A DNA stretch of 42,443 nt. Source: Desulfobacteraceae bacterium. Its GTDB lineage: Bacteria; Desulfobacterota; Desulfobacteria; Desulfobacterales; Desulfosarcinaceae. Both the position numbers and the translations under genes were made by a program. Under the pieces are notes generated by a model. It had not been told where the DNA came from. It did not search any database and worked only from the letters and a program-made list of their open reading frames with translations. Of the stretch, positions 32,624 through 41,330 are shown piece by piece. Position 1 is the first letter of the stretch; every line of letters starts with the position of its first letter. The DNA is taken from positions 1 through 42,443 of the forward strand of contig JALVQM010000166.1 of assembly GCA_027025615.1 (NCBI GenBank). The letters are read 5' to 3'.

Positions 32624-33946
32624 ATGGTAGAAAAAGTAATAATAATGGGAGCGGCTGGAAGAGACTTTCATAATTTTAACGTCTATTTCAAGGATAATCC
32701 CAGGTACCGGGTTATCTGCTTTACCGCCACCCAGATCCCGGATATAGAGGGACGGCGCTATCCTGGCCAATTGGCCGGGGAAATGTACCCCGAAGGAATA
32801 CCAATTTTCCCTGAAGAACAATTAAAGCAGCTTATTGAAACTCATAAGATAGACCTGGTGGCTTTCTCCTATAGTGACATTTCCTACGTCAATCTGATGC
32901 ATAAAGCATCTACAGCCATGGCCGCCGGGGCCGATTTCATTCTCATTGGCGCCACATACACAATGCTGCGTTCAGCCAAACCTGTAATATCTGTCTGCGC
33001 AGTCAGAACCGGCTGCGGCAAATCCCAGACAACAAGGTACGTTTGTAACCTGTTACGCAAACAGGGTAAAAAAGTCGTGGCCGTGCGCCATCCAATGCCC
33101 TATGGAGACCTTACCAGACAGGTAGTCCAGAGATTCAGCTCTTACGAGGATTTTGATCTTCACCAGTGTACAATTGAAGAGCGCGAAGAATACGAACCCC
33201 TTGTCTCCCAGGGAATTGTGGTTTATGCCGGGACAGACTATGAAAAAATTCTGCGCCAGGCAGAACGTGAAGCTGATATAATTATCTGGGACGGAGGCAA
33301 CAATGATACGCCTTTTTACTACCCGGATGTCCACATAGTTGTCTTCGATCCTCATCGTTCCGGACATGAGCGTCTTTACTTCCCAGGTGAAACCAACATG
33401 CTGATGGCTGATATCGCAGTTATAAACAAGGTGGACAGCGCCCCGGAAGCAGCAGTTAAGCAGGTAAGACAAACGATAAAAGAATTAAATCAGTCTGCTG
33501 ATATCGTTCTTGCCGAATCTGAAGTTATGGTCGACAAACCGGAAGTAATAAAGGGAAAGCGCGTTCTGGTGGTAGAAGACGGGCCGACCTTGACCCACGG
33601 TGAGATGTCATTCGGGGCCGGGACAATCGCAGCCAGACGAAATGGAGCTGCTGAAATCGTCAGCCCGTTGCCTTTTGCCGTTGGCAGTATAAAAGAAACT
33701 TTTGCAAAATATCCAAATGTCTCTGATGTCTTGCCGGCCATGGGGTACAGCCGTAAGCAAATTGCAGATCTCCAGGAAACTATTAGGAAAACCGACTGCG
33801 ATCTTGTCCTGTTTGCCACCCCAATAGATTTGCCGAAGCTGGTAGAAATAGACAAACCCACCGCCAGGGTTAGATATGAATATAAGGACCATGGCGGTTC
33901 AAGCCTGGCGGATAAACTCTTAAAACGTTTTGCCAAACTTGGTTGA
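32624..33946 (+). CDS. COG2403 nucleotide-binding protein (cyclic 2,3-diphosphoglycerate synthetase-like)
   Basis: 440 residues in the family of archaeal cyclic 2,3-diphosphoglycerate synthetase. An N-terminal Rossmann-like part (MVEKVIIMGAAGRDFHNFNV) is followed by a P-loop-type region around 122-140 (VRTGCGKSQTT, a degenerate Walker A), DIIIWDGGNNDTPFY, and ADIAVINKVD. Bacterial members have no firm function; they are annotated as predicted GTPases. ATG 32624 has GAGAGGA upstream; a TTG at 32582 is also in frame. Its place between argF and the carbamate kinase gene suggests a role in carbamoyl-phosphate or ornithine metabolism, as opposed to diphosphoglycerate synthesis. Confidence 0.82.
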   Translation: MVEKVIIMGAAGRDFHNFNVYFKDNPRYRVICFTATQIPDIEGRRYPGQLAGEMYPEGIPIFPEEQLKQLIETHKIDLVAFSYSDISYVNLMHKASTAMAAGADFILIGATYTMLRSAKPVISVCAVRTGCGKSQTTRYVCNLLRKQGKKVVAVRHPMPYGDLTRQVVQRFSSYEDFDLHQCTIEEREEYEPLVSQGIVVYAGTDYEKILRQAEREADIIIWDGGNNDTPFYYPDVHIVVFDPHRSGHERLYFPGETNMLMADIAVINKVDSAPEAAVKQVRQTIKELNQSADIVLAESEVMVDKPEVIKGKRVLVVEDGPTLTHGEMSFGAGTIAARRNGAAEIVSPLPFAVGSIKETFAKYPNVSDVLPAMGYSRKQIADLQETIRKTDCDLVLFATPIDLPKLVEIDKPTARVRYEYKDHGGSSLADKLLKRFAKLG

Positions 33947-34044
33947 ACATTGGCCCGGCAAAGAAACCTGCTGTCCTTTCCGTGCAAAATGTGCACAGAA
34001 AGGTATGTCATGTAGCCATTGATAACAGTTGGGAACTTGTACAA

Positions 34045-34968
34045 ATGAAACAGAAAACACTCCTGGTCGCCCTGGGGGGCAATGCCCTTATCCAAAGAGG
34101 TCAGCAAGGCACCATTGAGGAACAATTTACCAACCTGCAGGTACCTATGGCCCAACTGGCCAGGTTATCCCGCCGCTATCGAATAATCATTACCCACGGC
34201 AACGGCCCCCAGGTGGGCAACCTGCTGATGCAGCAAGATTGTTGTGATGCAGTTCCAAAACTGCCCCTGGAAATACTGGTCGCTCAAACCCAGGGTCAAA
34301 TCGGCTATATGATAGAGTCCACCCTGGACACCGAACTGATGCATCTAGGGGTAAGTAGCGGTCAACCCCTGATAACCGTTATAACTTATGTAGTAGTAGA
34401 CGAAAATGACCCTGCCTTCAATGAACCAAGCAAGCCAATCGGTCCTTCTTATCCCAAGGAAACTGCCGAAAAATTGCCCTATCCTATGAAACAGACACCC
34501 AAAGGTTACCGGCGAGTGGTTGTTTCCCCCAAGCCAGTGACCATCGTAGAAAAACGCGAAATAAAGCGCCTTATCGACATGGGTTTCATCGTCATCTGCT
34601 GTGGTGGCGGGGGTATTCCGGTTATCCGTGAAGGGCGCAAATTTTGCGGCGTTGATGCAGTTATCGACAAGGACCTGGTCAGTGCCAAGCTGGCCGAGGA
34701 AATAGGTGTCGATTTATTCATTATTGCTTCGGACGTAGAAGGTGTCTACCTTGATTATAACTCTGACAATAGAAAATTAATGCGGAAAATGACCGTTGCC
34801 CAGGCTGAAAAACACCTCAGGCAGGGACAGTTTCCGGCCGGCTCCATGGGGCCCAAGGTCCAGGCGGCAATAAATTTCGTGCGTAACCACGGCAAACGTG
34901 CCGTGATCACCCATATTTCATCCATTGAAAAAGCTGTCCTGTCCAAAGCTGGCAGCCAGATTATATAA
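34045..34968 (+). CDS. arcC: Carbamate kinase
   Basis: Makes ATP from carbamoyl phosphate and ADP (reversible), the final step of arginine/citrulline fermentation. The 307-residue protein fits the family: VALGGNALIQRGQQGT at the N-terminus, THGNGPQVGNLL, CCGGGGIPVI and VIDKDLVSAKLAEEIGVD, and a late FPAGSMGPKVQAA. ATG 34045 gives the family N-terminus; the frame is open for 34 codons upstream but those residues are unconserved. The ribosome site (GGGA) is poor. No arginine deiminase is in the window, so the carbamoyl phosphate must come from citrulline via ArgF or elsewhere. Confidence 0.92.
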   Translation: MKQKTLLVALGGNALIQRGQQGTIEEQFTNLQVPMAQLARLSRRYRIIITHGNGPQVGNLLMQQDCCDAVPKLPLEILVAQTQGQIGYMIESTLDTELMHLGVSSGQPLITVITYVVVDENDPAFNEPSKPIGPSYPKETAEKLPYPMKQTPKGYRRVVVSPKPVTIVEKREIKRLIDMGFIVICCGGGGIPVIREGRKFCGVDAVIDKDLVSAKLAEEIGVDLFIIASDVEGVYLDYNSDNRKLMRKMTVAQAEKHLRQGQFPAGSMGPKVQAAINFVRNHGKRAVITHISSIEKAVLSKAGSQII

Positions 34969-35059
34969 TTATATGAAAGGCTTAAAATAACCCTACCACA
35001 ACACCTGGGAATTGGATTTAGTTTCTTCAGACATTAATGGACCTTGGGCCATCAAGTCG

Positions 35060-35088
35060 TTGACATCCTACCGTGCATTCAATAAACA
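35060..35088 (+). promoter_or_regulatory. Possible promoter of the hybrid kinase gene
   Basis: TTGACA (35060-35065), a 17-base spacer and TAAACA (35083-35088). The -35 box is consensus, the -10 box poor. It is 36 bases before ATG 35124. Confidence 0.4.
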
Positions 35089-35123
35089 CATTTAATAAGC
35101 ACTTTACGGGAAGGATCGAGTTT

Positions 35124-38100
35124 ATGCGAATTTCGGTGCGATGGTCCCTGGTGGTCGGTTTTCTTGGCCTGATCTGGGGAACTCACCTAATCACAGCCTC
35201 TTCGGCATTTTTCACCTCCCAAAAGGCATTGAATCGGCATGCACGAAAGATCATGGATACGGTGGCCGACAGGGCCAGGATCCAGACTGTGGCCTATCTT
35301 GACCAGGCACGCCGAACTGCTTTGCTGACTGCCAGCATGTTAACTTCCAGACATTTCGATCTAAAAACTGATCAAACCAATCCCCTGTTCACCTATTTTC
35401 ACAACCAGATGGTAATGCAGCCCTCTCTGGCCGGAATTTTTATTGGCTGCCCTAACGGCGATTTTCTTGATTTACGTCGGTCGAACATTGATGGAAAGCC
35501 CGCGTTTAGAATAAAGATAATCAGCTCCGCAGATTCGGATAGAAAAGTACTGTTTGCCTGGTACAATGATCGCTGGACACTTTTAAAAGAAAAACATGAC
35601 CCTAACGACAGTTACGACCCCCGACAGCGGCCATGGTATCAGAGTGCTGCGAAGGCTTCAGGAACAATCTGGACCGACCCTTACATTTTTTTTTCATCCC
35701 AGAAGCCAGGTATTACAGCTGCTACACCTTTGTTCGACAAGTCCTCCGGTGCTATAACCGGGGTTGTGGGAGTTGATATAGAGATCGATGCCCTGTCCAC
35801 TTTCTTTGCAAACCTGAAAATCGGTGAACACGGTAAAGCTTTTTTGATCGACGGCAAGGGAAACCTGGTGGCTTTTCCCGACCTGGAGAAAATCAAAACA
35901 CCGAGTGAAGGTGACAGCAAACGTTTCCGCTTGGTATCAATTAATCAGCTCAGCGACCCTTTGAGCTCCAAGGCTTTTTCAGTAATGGCTTTTCAGCGAA
36001 ATGCCGCAAAACAGTATCAATTTCCAGCCTCGCGTTACGCAACTTTTGAACACCTTGGTCAACAATACCTATCCATGTTCAAAGCTCTGGATGAAAAGTC
36101 ACTTGGATGGGCAATTGGAGTCTACCTGCCTTCAAATGACTACTTAAGTGCAATCATTAAAAACCGTCGTCTTAACCTGTTCCTGACCCTTGCCATTTCC
36201 GCGGTAGCCACCTTGATTGGATTTTTTGTGGCATCCGGAATCATTAAACCGGTATCGAGACTTGCAAGTCAGGCGAATGCGATTGAACGCGGTGATTATG
36301 ACGCCATCCAACCCATTAAAACCCCTTATCGCGAAATACAGTCCACTGCCGACGCTTTTGAACAGATGAAAACAGCTGTCTTTGCCAGCCGCGAGAAGTA
36401 CAAATCGATTTTTGAAAATATTCAGGATATATACTATGAAATAACCCTTGATGGAACCATAATCGAAATCAGCCCGTCTGTTTACCGGATATACAAATAC
36501 AGCCGCAAGCAACTGCTCGGAAAAAACATGTTCCATTTCTACAAGCGGCCTGAAGACAGGCATAAATTACTTGAGCTCCTGAACAAACATGGCAGGCTGA
36601 CCGACTACGAAATCGTTCTTATCCACCCCGATAAGCATCAAATAATTGCGTCTATAAATTGCACCCTTGCCAGGGATGCGACTGGTCAGCCGAACCGGAT
36701 AATCGGTTCATTGCGTGATATTACCCCCAGAAAACTTGCCGAAGCCCGGCTACGTGCTTATAAAAACAAACTTGAAGAAATCATAAAGAAACGTACTTCG
36801 GCCCTGGAAAAAGCCAATGCCGACTTGCGGTCACAAATTGCTCAGCGACAAAAAACCGCAAAAGCTCTTCGCCACAGCGAGGAACGTTACCGCAACATAC
36901 TGGCCAGCATCCAGGAAGCATATTTTGAGATTGATCTTTCAGGCAGGTTGACATTTGTTAATGAAGCTGCTTTAAAAGTGGCAGGCTATACCAAACCAGA
37001 AGAAGTAATCGGTCTTCATCACAGCGAGTATACCAGTCCTGAGACAGCTTCCAGGGCAAAGAAAATTTTCGAAGAACTCAGACGCACTGGCAAGCCCACC
37101 AATATAGCACGCTATACATTGATAACCCGTGATGGGCAAAAACGCATAATGGAGGTTTCTGCTTCCCTTATTAAAGATTCAAAGGGCAGGCCAACAGGAT
37201 ACCGCGGTGTTGCCCGTGATATTACCGACAGGATCAGAAATGAGCGGGAAAAAGAAAAATTAAAATCACAATTGGAACAGGCGCTTCGGATGGAATCAAT
37301 CGGGACCCTGGCCGGTGGAGTGGCCCATGACTTCAACAATCTTCTCATGGGAATCCAGGGCAATGTATCTTTGCTTCTGATGAAAATCGGCAAGGAATCT
37401 GAACTTCGCCAATACATAGAAGCTATCCAGGATTGCGTGGAGAGTGGCTCGAGTCTTACCAGCCAATTGCTTGGTTTTGCCCGCGGCGGAAAGTACAATG
37501 TCCTTCCAATTGATCTGAATGAGGCTATTGATAACAGCTTACGTCTTTTCGGTCGAACACGCAGAAGTATCACCATAAACAAACAACTGGGCAAAAATCT
37601 ATGGACGGTTGAAGCCGACCGGAGTCAGATAGAACAGGTTTTAATGAACATATATGTAAATGCCTGGCAGGCCATTGAAGATACAGGTCAGATTACGGTC
37701 AGGTCGACAAATGTCCACCTTGGCCCGGAACAGGTTAAAGGATACGGGGCTGCCCCTGGCAGGTATGTGGAAATAAGTATACAGGATACTGGCAGGGGGA
37801 TGCCTGAAAACGTGCGCAAACGGATTTTCGAACCATTTTTCACAACCAAGCAAATGGGGCGCGGTACCGGCCTTGGGCTGGCCTCTGTGTTCGGCATAGT
37901 TAAAAACCACAAAGGATTTTTAAAGGTAGACAGTCAACTCGGCAAAGGAAGTATATTTACTATTTACCTTCCGGCCAGCGGCAAAAATTCGAAAAAATCG
38001 GGGCAGATCCAATCTGAAAGAAACTACGAGAAAGGAAACGAAACCATCCTGGTGATTGACGATGAACCATATATCTGTGAAGCATTTGAAGATTTACTTA

Positions 38101-38402
38101 AAATGATGGGCTATAATGTAATAGCTTGCCAGGCACCCCGGAAGGCTATCAATATTATACGGGAAAAGCAGAAAGAAATTGACCTTGCCATTGTTGACAT
38201 GGTCATGCCCGAGATGGATGGAGAGGAATTGTTTAAAAATATTATGGAGATTCAACCGGAAATAAAAGTTATCATTGCCTCTGGTTATACCAAGGACAAA
38301 CGTGTTGAGAAACTTATTGCCAAAGGGGCCGCAGGATTTATTCAAAAGCCGTTTAATCCATCATCGTTATCAATAGCTATTCGTAAGGCCCTGGACACAT
38401 AA
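35124..38402 (+). CDS. Membrane hybrid histidine kinase (dCache-HAMP-PAS-PAS-HisKA-HATPase-REC)
   Basis: A 1092-residue protein. Membrane segments at ~7-29 and ~353-377 enclose a periplasmic dCache domain with DPRQRPWYQ and GVVGVDIEIDALS, the amino acid/small-ligand sensing fold. HAMP (~378-430), PAS1 (~432-555), a coiled coil, PAS2 (~595-715), HisKA with GGVAHDFNNLLMGI, HATPase_c with NIYVNAWQAI, DTGRGM and GRGTGLGLASVFGI, and a C-terminal receiver with VIDDEP, VDMVMPEMDGEE and QKPFNP follow. ATG 35124 follows AAGGATC; an in-frame start at 35073 adds 17 residues without a site. The only gene close behind is an unrecognised 170-residue protein. Confidence 0.92.
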   Translation: MRISVRWSLVVGFLGLIWGTHLITASSAFFTSQKALNRHARKIMDTVADRARIQTVAYLDQARRTALLTASMLTSRHFDLKTDQTNPLFTYFHNQMVMQPSLAGIFIGCPNGDFLDLRRSNIDGKPAFRIKIISSADSDRKVLFAWYNDRWTLLKEKHDPNDSYDPRQRPWYQSAAKASGTIWTDPYIFFSSQKPGITAATPLFDKSSGAITGVVGVDIEIDALSTFFANLKIGEHGKAFLIDGKGNLVAFPDLEKIKTPSEGDSKRFRLVSINQLSDPLSSKAFSVMAFQRNAAKQYQFPASRYATFEHLGQQYLSMFKALDEKSLGWAIGVYLPSNDYLSAIIKNRRLNLFLTLAISAVATLIGFFVASGIIKPVSRLASQANAIERGDYDAIQPIKTPYREIQSTADAFEQMKTAVFASREKYKSIFENIQDIYYEITLDGTIIEISPSVYRIYKYSRKQLLGKNMFHFYKRPEDRHKLLELLNKHGRLTDYEIVLIHPDKHQIIASINCTLARDATGQPNRIIGSLRDITPRKLAEARLRAYKNKLEEIIKKRTSALEKANADLRSQIAQRQKTAKALRHSEERYRNILASIQEAYFEIDLSGRLTFVNEAALKVAGYTKPEEVIGLHHSEYTSPETASRAKKIFEELRRTGKPTNIARYTLITRDGQKRIMEVSASLIKDSKGRPTGYRGVARDITDRIRNEREKEKLKSQLEQALRMESIGTLAGGVAHDFNNLLMGIQGNVSLLLMKIGKESELRQYIEAIQDCVESGSSLTSQLLGFARGGKYNVLPIDLNEAIDNSLRLFGRTRRSITINKQLGKNLWTVEADRSQIEQVLMNIYVNAWQAIEDTGQITVRSTNVHLGPEQVKGYGAAPGRYVEISIQDTGRGMPENVRKRIFEPFFTTKQMGRGTGLGLASVFGIVKNHKGFLKVDSQLGKGSIFTIYLPASGKNSKKSGQIQSERNYEKGNETILVIDDEPYICEAFEDLLKMMGYNVIACQAPRKAINIIREKQKEIDLAIVDMVMPEMDGEELFKNIMEIQPEIKVIIASGYTKDKRVEKLIAKGAAGFIQKPFNPSSLSIAIRKALDT

Positions 38403-38422
38403 ACAGATAATGGAATTGGGCT

Positions 38423-38935
38423 ATGAAAATCAAAGAAATATTAAACGATTTTTCTGACTATTCAAAAGAAGCGAAAAGCTCTGAATCAAAAAAGCGCCGT
38501 CATGTAGAAGAACTCCTTGTTCAGGTTAACAAGTGCTTTGTCGAGATCATCCTGCCTTCAATCTTTGAAGTTCAGGAAGACCTTCAGCAGGCCGGCTTCT
38601 GGAATCAACTAAATGTGGGCCAATCATCGGTACTTGATTCGGGCAAACCCAATATCCGCAATGCCGAACTTTTCTTTTACCCGGAACGTATCCAGCAACT
38701 GCCATTTAAAACAGCTGCTCTTGAAAAAACATACCGGGCGTCTTTTGAACCAACCGCAGATCTGCGGAAAATAACAATGCAAATACACTTCCCCCAGCGG
38801 CTATCTCCTATAGAGGACGACAGATCCCAAATCGTTCCCATTGAAGAAGTAAACACGCCTATGGTGGACCGTTTCATGGAAGAATTTATCATTGGATCCA
38901 TAGAATTGTATAAATCAGATCGTGTCTTGCTGTGA
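38423..38935 (+). CDS. Hypothetical soluble protein
   Basis: A 170-residue protein not assigned to a family. No signal peptide or membrane segment. The N-terminal ~60 residues are helical and charged (KEAKSSESKKRRH), with VNKCFVEIILPSIFEVQEDL; the rest alternates beta-like and acidic stretches (ITMQIHFPQRL), ending VDRFMEEFIIGSIELYKSDRVLL. It lies 20 bases after the hybrid kinase gene on the same strand, with only a weak ribosome site, so translation may be coupled. A partner or target of that kinase is possible, but this is inferred from position only. Confidence 0.6.
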   Translation: MKIKEILNDFSDYSKEAKSSESKKRRHVEELLVQVNKCFVEIILPSIFEVQEDLQQAGFWNQLNVGQSSVLDSGKPNIRNAELFFYPERIQQLPFKTAALEKTYRASFEPTADLRKITMQIHFPQRLSPIEDDRSQIVPIEEVNTPMVDRFMEEFIIGSIELYKSDRVLL

Positions 38936-38974
38936 CTTAATCTTTCTTGGCGGACAAGATTTCCATCCTGATAG

Positions 38975-39844
38975 CTACAAGGCTTCTGGAAGATTACCAC
39001 CTATCACCGTTGTCTTTTGATTTTCATCCAGGTAGCCGGGAACAATATCTTCCACATAAGCAAGCTCATCCATTGCCGGAGGCTTAAATCTGAACACAAG
39101 ACCCAAAAAATTCATGCAAATTCTGTAAGTAGCTCCCCATAGAATTTCTCTTCCAGCTTTAGTCTCTACAACAACACATGGGAAATCCATACTGAAAGTT
39201 TTCTTACTCATGTTTCTGCCGGCAAATCTGAAACGCGCATATGATGTCGGATTCAGAAGTATTTCGAAGGGAAGATACAGCATTTTGGCAACCTCCCAGT
39301 TAGGGCGTAATCTCGAAGTTTTTTTCATCCAGCCGACAACAGGGAATATAATCTGTTCATACATTACCAGCGGCTGAGGCGGCAGGGGACCCAGGATTTC
39401 CACATTAAATGGATTGAGGCGGATTTCTTCCCATGCTTCACGCAAAGCTGTGGCAACCATAATCCAGTAGGCGGCTTTTCCCGCGACAAATCCTGCTGTA
39501 CCGGATTTTTCCTGTTGCCCCAGGGCACCCTGGCAATTGGAAAAACCTGCAATTGCCAGGGTGCCGATTGACAGAAGGCAGTCACCCACAGGATTAACAC
39601 TTCCGCCTGGGCAACACAGGTCACCGGCCTGTCGCACCCGGTCAGAACGTTTGCTGAGCACCAGGCACAAACGGCGACTTTGATCAATTGCCAGCAAAAA
39701 AAGAACCGCTGAAGCCCTTTTGGAAAGAACCTCGCCTAAGGACCATTGTTGTCCGGCCCCCTTGCAGTTCAGATCTGCTCGTATCTTTGATTTGAAAGCC
39801 TTTTCTGTCTCTGCAACCGGCAGTCCAGGATATGGCAATCTCAA
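38975..39844 (-). CDS. NUDIX hydrolase, CoA-pyrophosphatase-like, with long insertion
   Basis: A 289-residue protein. The segment AVLFLLAIDQSRRLCLVLSKRSDRVRQAGDLCCPGGSVN matches the CoA-diphosphatase motif that precedes the NUDIX box, and ATALREAWEEIRL is the REUXEE end of the box. Normally about 10-15 residues separate PGG from ALREA; here about 50 do, with a Gly/Gln-rich insert. The usual glutamate of GX5E is not visible in place, and EEIR replaces EExG. The start is TTG 39844, preceded by GAGAGG at 5-6 bases. It may still be an active pyrophosphatase, but that is uncertain. It is convergent with the hypothetical gene and divergent from the MFS gene. Confidence 0.7.
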   Translation of the reverse strand: MRLPYPGLPVAETEKAFKSKIRADLNCKGAGQQWSLGEVLSKRASAVLFLLAIDQSRRLCLVLSKRSDRVRQAGDLCCPGGSVNPVGDCLLSIGTLAIAGFSNCQGALGQQEKSGTAGFVAGKAAYWIMVATALREAWEEIRLNPFNVEILGPLPPQPLVMYEQIIFPVVGWMKKTSRLRPNWEVAKMLYLPFEILLNPTSYARFRFAGRNMSKKTFSMDFPCVVVETKAGREILWGATYRICMNFLGLVFRFKPPAMDELAYVEDIVPGYLDENQKTTVIGGNLPEAL

Positions 39845-39876
39845 TTGATCCTCTCGGGTAATATTTTCTCTGAGCA

Positions 39877-39899
39877 GGACAAGCTGTCAAAGCTTGTCC
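39877..39899. repeat. Hairpin-forming inverted repeat
   Basis: GGACAAGCT (39877-39885) and AGCTTGTCC (39891-39899) form a perfect 9-base stem with a 5-base loop (GTCAA), between the divergent NUDIX and MFS genes. There is no T-tract, so a dispersed intergenic repeat or operator is more likely than a terminator. ATGTTGTT and AACAACAT further right form a second, more widely spaced repeat. Confidence 0.5.
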
Positions 39900-40033
39900 C
39901 CGGCAGTATGTTGTTTATTAAAAATTCTTGGCATCTCCAACAACATGTCATATTTTGCTGTTCTGGTTATTATTTAGTAAATCACCAGACTAATCCCATA
40001 ATACCTTAACCCTATGGTTGTTAATATCAATCC

Positions 40034-41302
40034 ATGAAACAGTTTTTACCCTCACGTCTTTTTGTAGGTTTGTCGTCATTCGAAATGATGGCCATGTTCC
40101 GCAGGGGACTGTTCTATGCCTACCTATCAATTTACCTGCGCCATTTCCTCGGCCTGAGTGTCACGGAGACAACTCTTTTTGCCACAGCTCCCATGATAAC
40201 CAATATTATTTTTCAAACATTTGTCTGGGGCAAAATATCTGATCGCTACCAGATACGAAGGTCCATGATAATAGCCGGAGAATGGCTTGCCGCCATGGGC
40301 ACAATAATAGTCTGGTATTTTCATCGCCAAACATCTAATCCGTTAACATCAGGTCGAATTATCATTGCGGGCCTTGCAATTATCGAAATTTTCTGGTCGA
40401 TGTCCAACATCGGTTGGAGTGCCCTGATATCAGACGTTTATAACCCTTCCCAACGCAGCCGGGTCCAAGGACAGCTCGCAAGTATCGGTGGCTTGGGACG
40501 CATGCTCGGTGTGTGGTCAGGAGGACTGCTGTACGACGGCCTGACCCGCCAATACGCCGGCTGGGGCTTTTTTGAAGGCCCCCTGTTTTTCATCGCTTCC
40601 GCAGTAATGGTAATATCGACCATTCCCTTGTTTTTCATGCCTGAAGGTGGGACCGGAAAGCAAGCCTTAAATGCAGGACAAACAGAAATCCAACCAGACA
40701 GGCTGGATTCATCCTCAATCTTCTGGCTTTTCCTGGCGGCCATGGTGCTTGTTAATTTCGGCCGTAATGCCATTGCCATCATCCTGCCCCAGTATCTGGT
40801 GATGGAATCCGGGCTGGGCATCAGCAGTAGGGCCCTGGGCAAGGTTGTAAATATACAGTCGGCCTCTATTATAATATGCGGTCTGGTCGTAGGCAAACTG
40901 GCTGGACGCTTTGGAGATAAAAAGCTTCTCCTGGCAGGAATAACAACAGCCATAGCTGCCCTCTTGACCCTGGCGATAAGTATGCGGATTGAGATGATTT
41001 ACCTGGCAAATTTTATCCGCGGAGCCACAGATGTCATAATAATGGCTACTTCTTACAGCCTCGCCTCTGTTTTGATTCCACCGGCCCGAAGAGCACGCTT
41101 GTTTTCCTTTTACAACGCCACCTTTTTCTTGAGCTGGGGGCTTGCTGGAACACTTGTGTCGGGTCCCCTGATTGACCTTTTGCTGGCTACCGGCCATCAC
41201 CCTGTTTTTGCCTACAGGGCATCCTTTGTTGCCGCCGCCGTAATAACCACATCCGGATTAATCCCCTTGGGAATTCTCTGGCGACGCCTGACAGAAAGAT
41301 GA
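40034..41302 (+). CDS. MFS transporter (second)
   Basis: A 422-residue protein with about 12 membrane segments. The loop 2-3 signature is GKISDRYQIRRSMI, repeated in the second half as GKLAGRFGDKKLLL. The N-terminus (FEMMAMFRRGLFYAYLSIYLRHFLGLSVTETTLFAT) is typical of drug/sugar efflux-type MFS proteins. The ribosome site before ATG 40034 is weak. It is not closely related to the other MFS protein at 24248 by motif. It stands alone between the NUDIX gene and the convergent synthetase fragment. Substrate unknown. Confidence 0.83.
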   Translation: MKQFLPSRLFVGLSSFEMMAMFRRGLFYAYLSIYLRHFLGLSVTETTLFATAPMITNIIFQTFVWGKISDRYQIRRSMIIAGEWLAAMGTIIVWYFHRQTSNPLTSGRIIIAGLAIIEIFWSMSNIGWSALISDVYNPSQRSRVQGQLASIGGLGRMLGVWSGGLLYDGLTRQYAGWGFFEGPLFFIASAVMVISTIPLFFMPEGGTGKQALNAGQTEIQPDRLDSSSIFWLFLAAMVLVNFGRNAIAIILPQYLVMESGLGISSRALGKVVNIQSASIIICGLVVGKLAGRFGDKKLLLAGITTAIAALLTLAISMRIEMIYLANFIRGATDVIIMATSYSLASVLIPPARRARLFSFYNATFFLSWGLAGTLVSGPLIDLLLATGHHPVFAYRASFVAAAVITTSGLIPLGILWRRLTER

Positions 41303-41330
41303 AAAGGATAGATGAAACCATGTCAAACCA

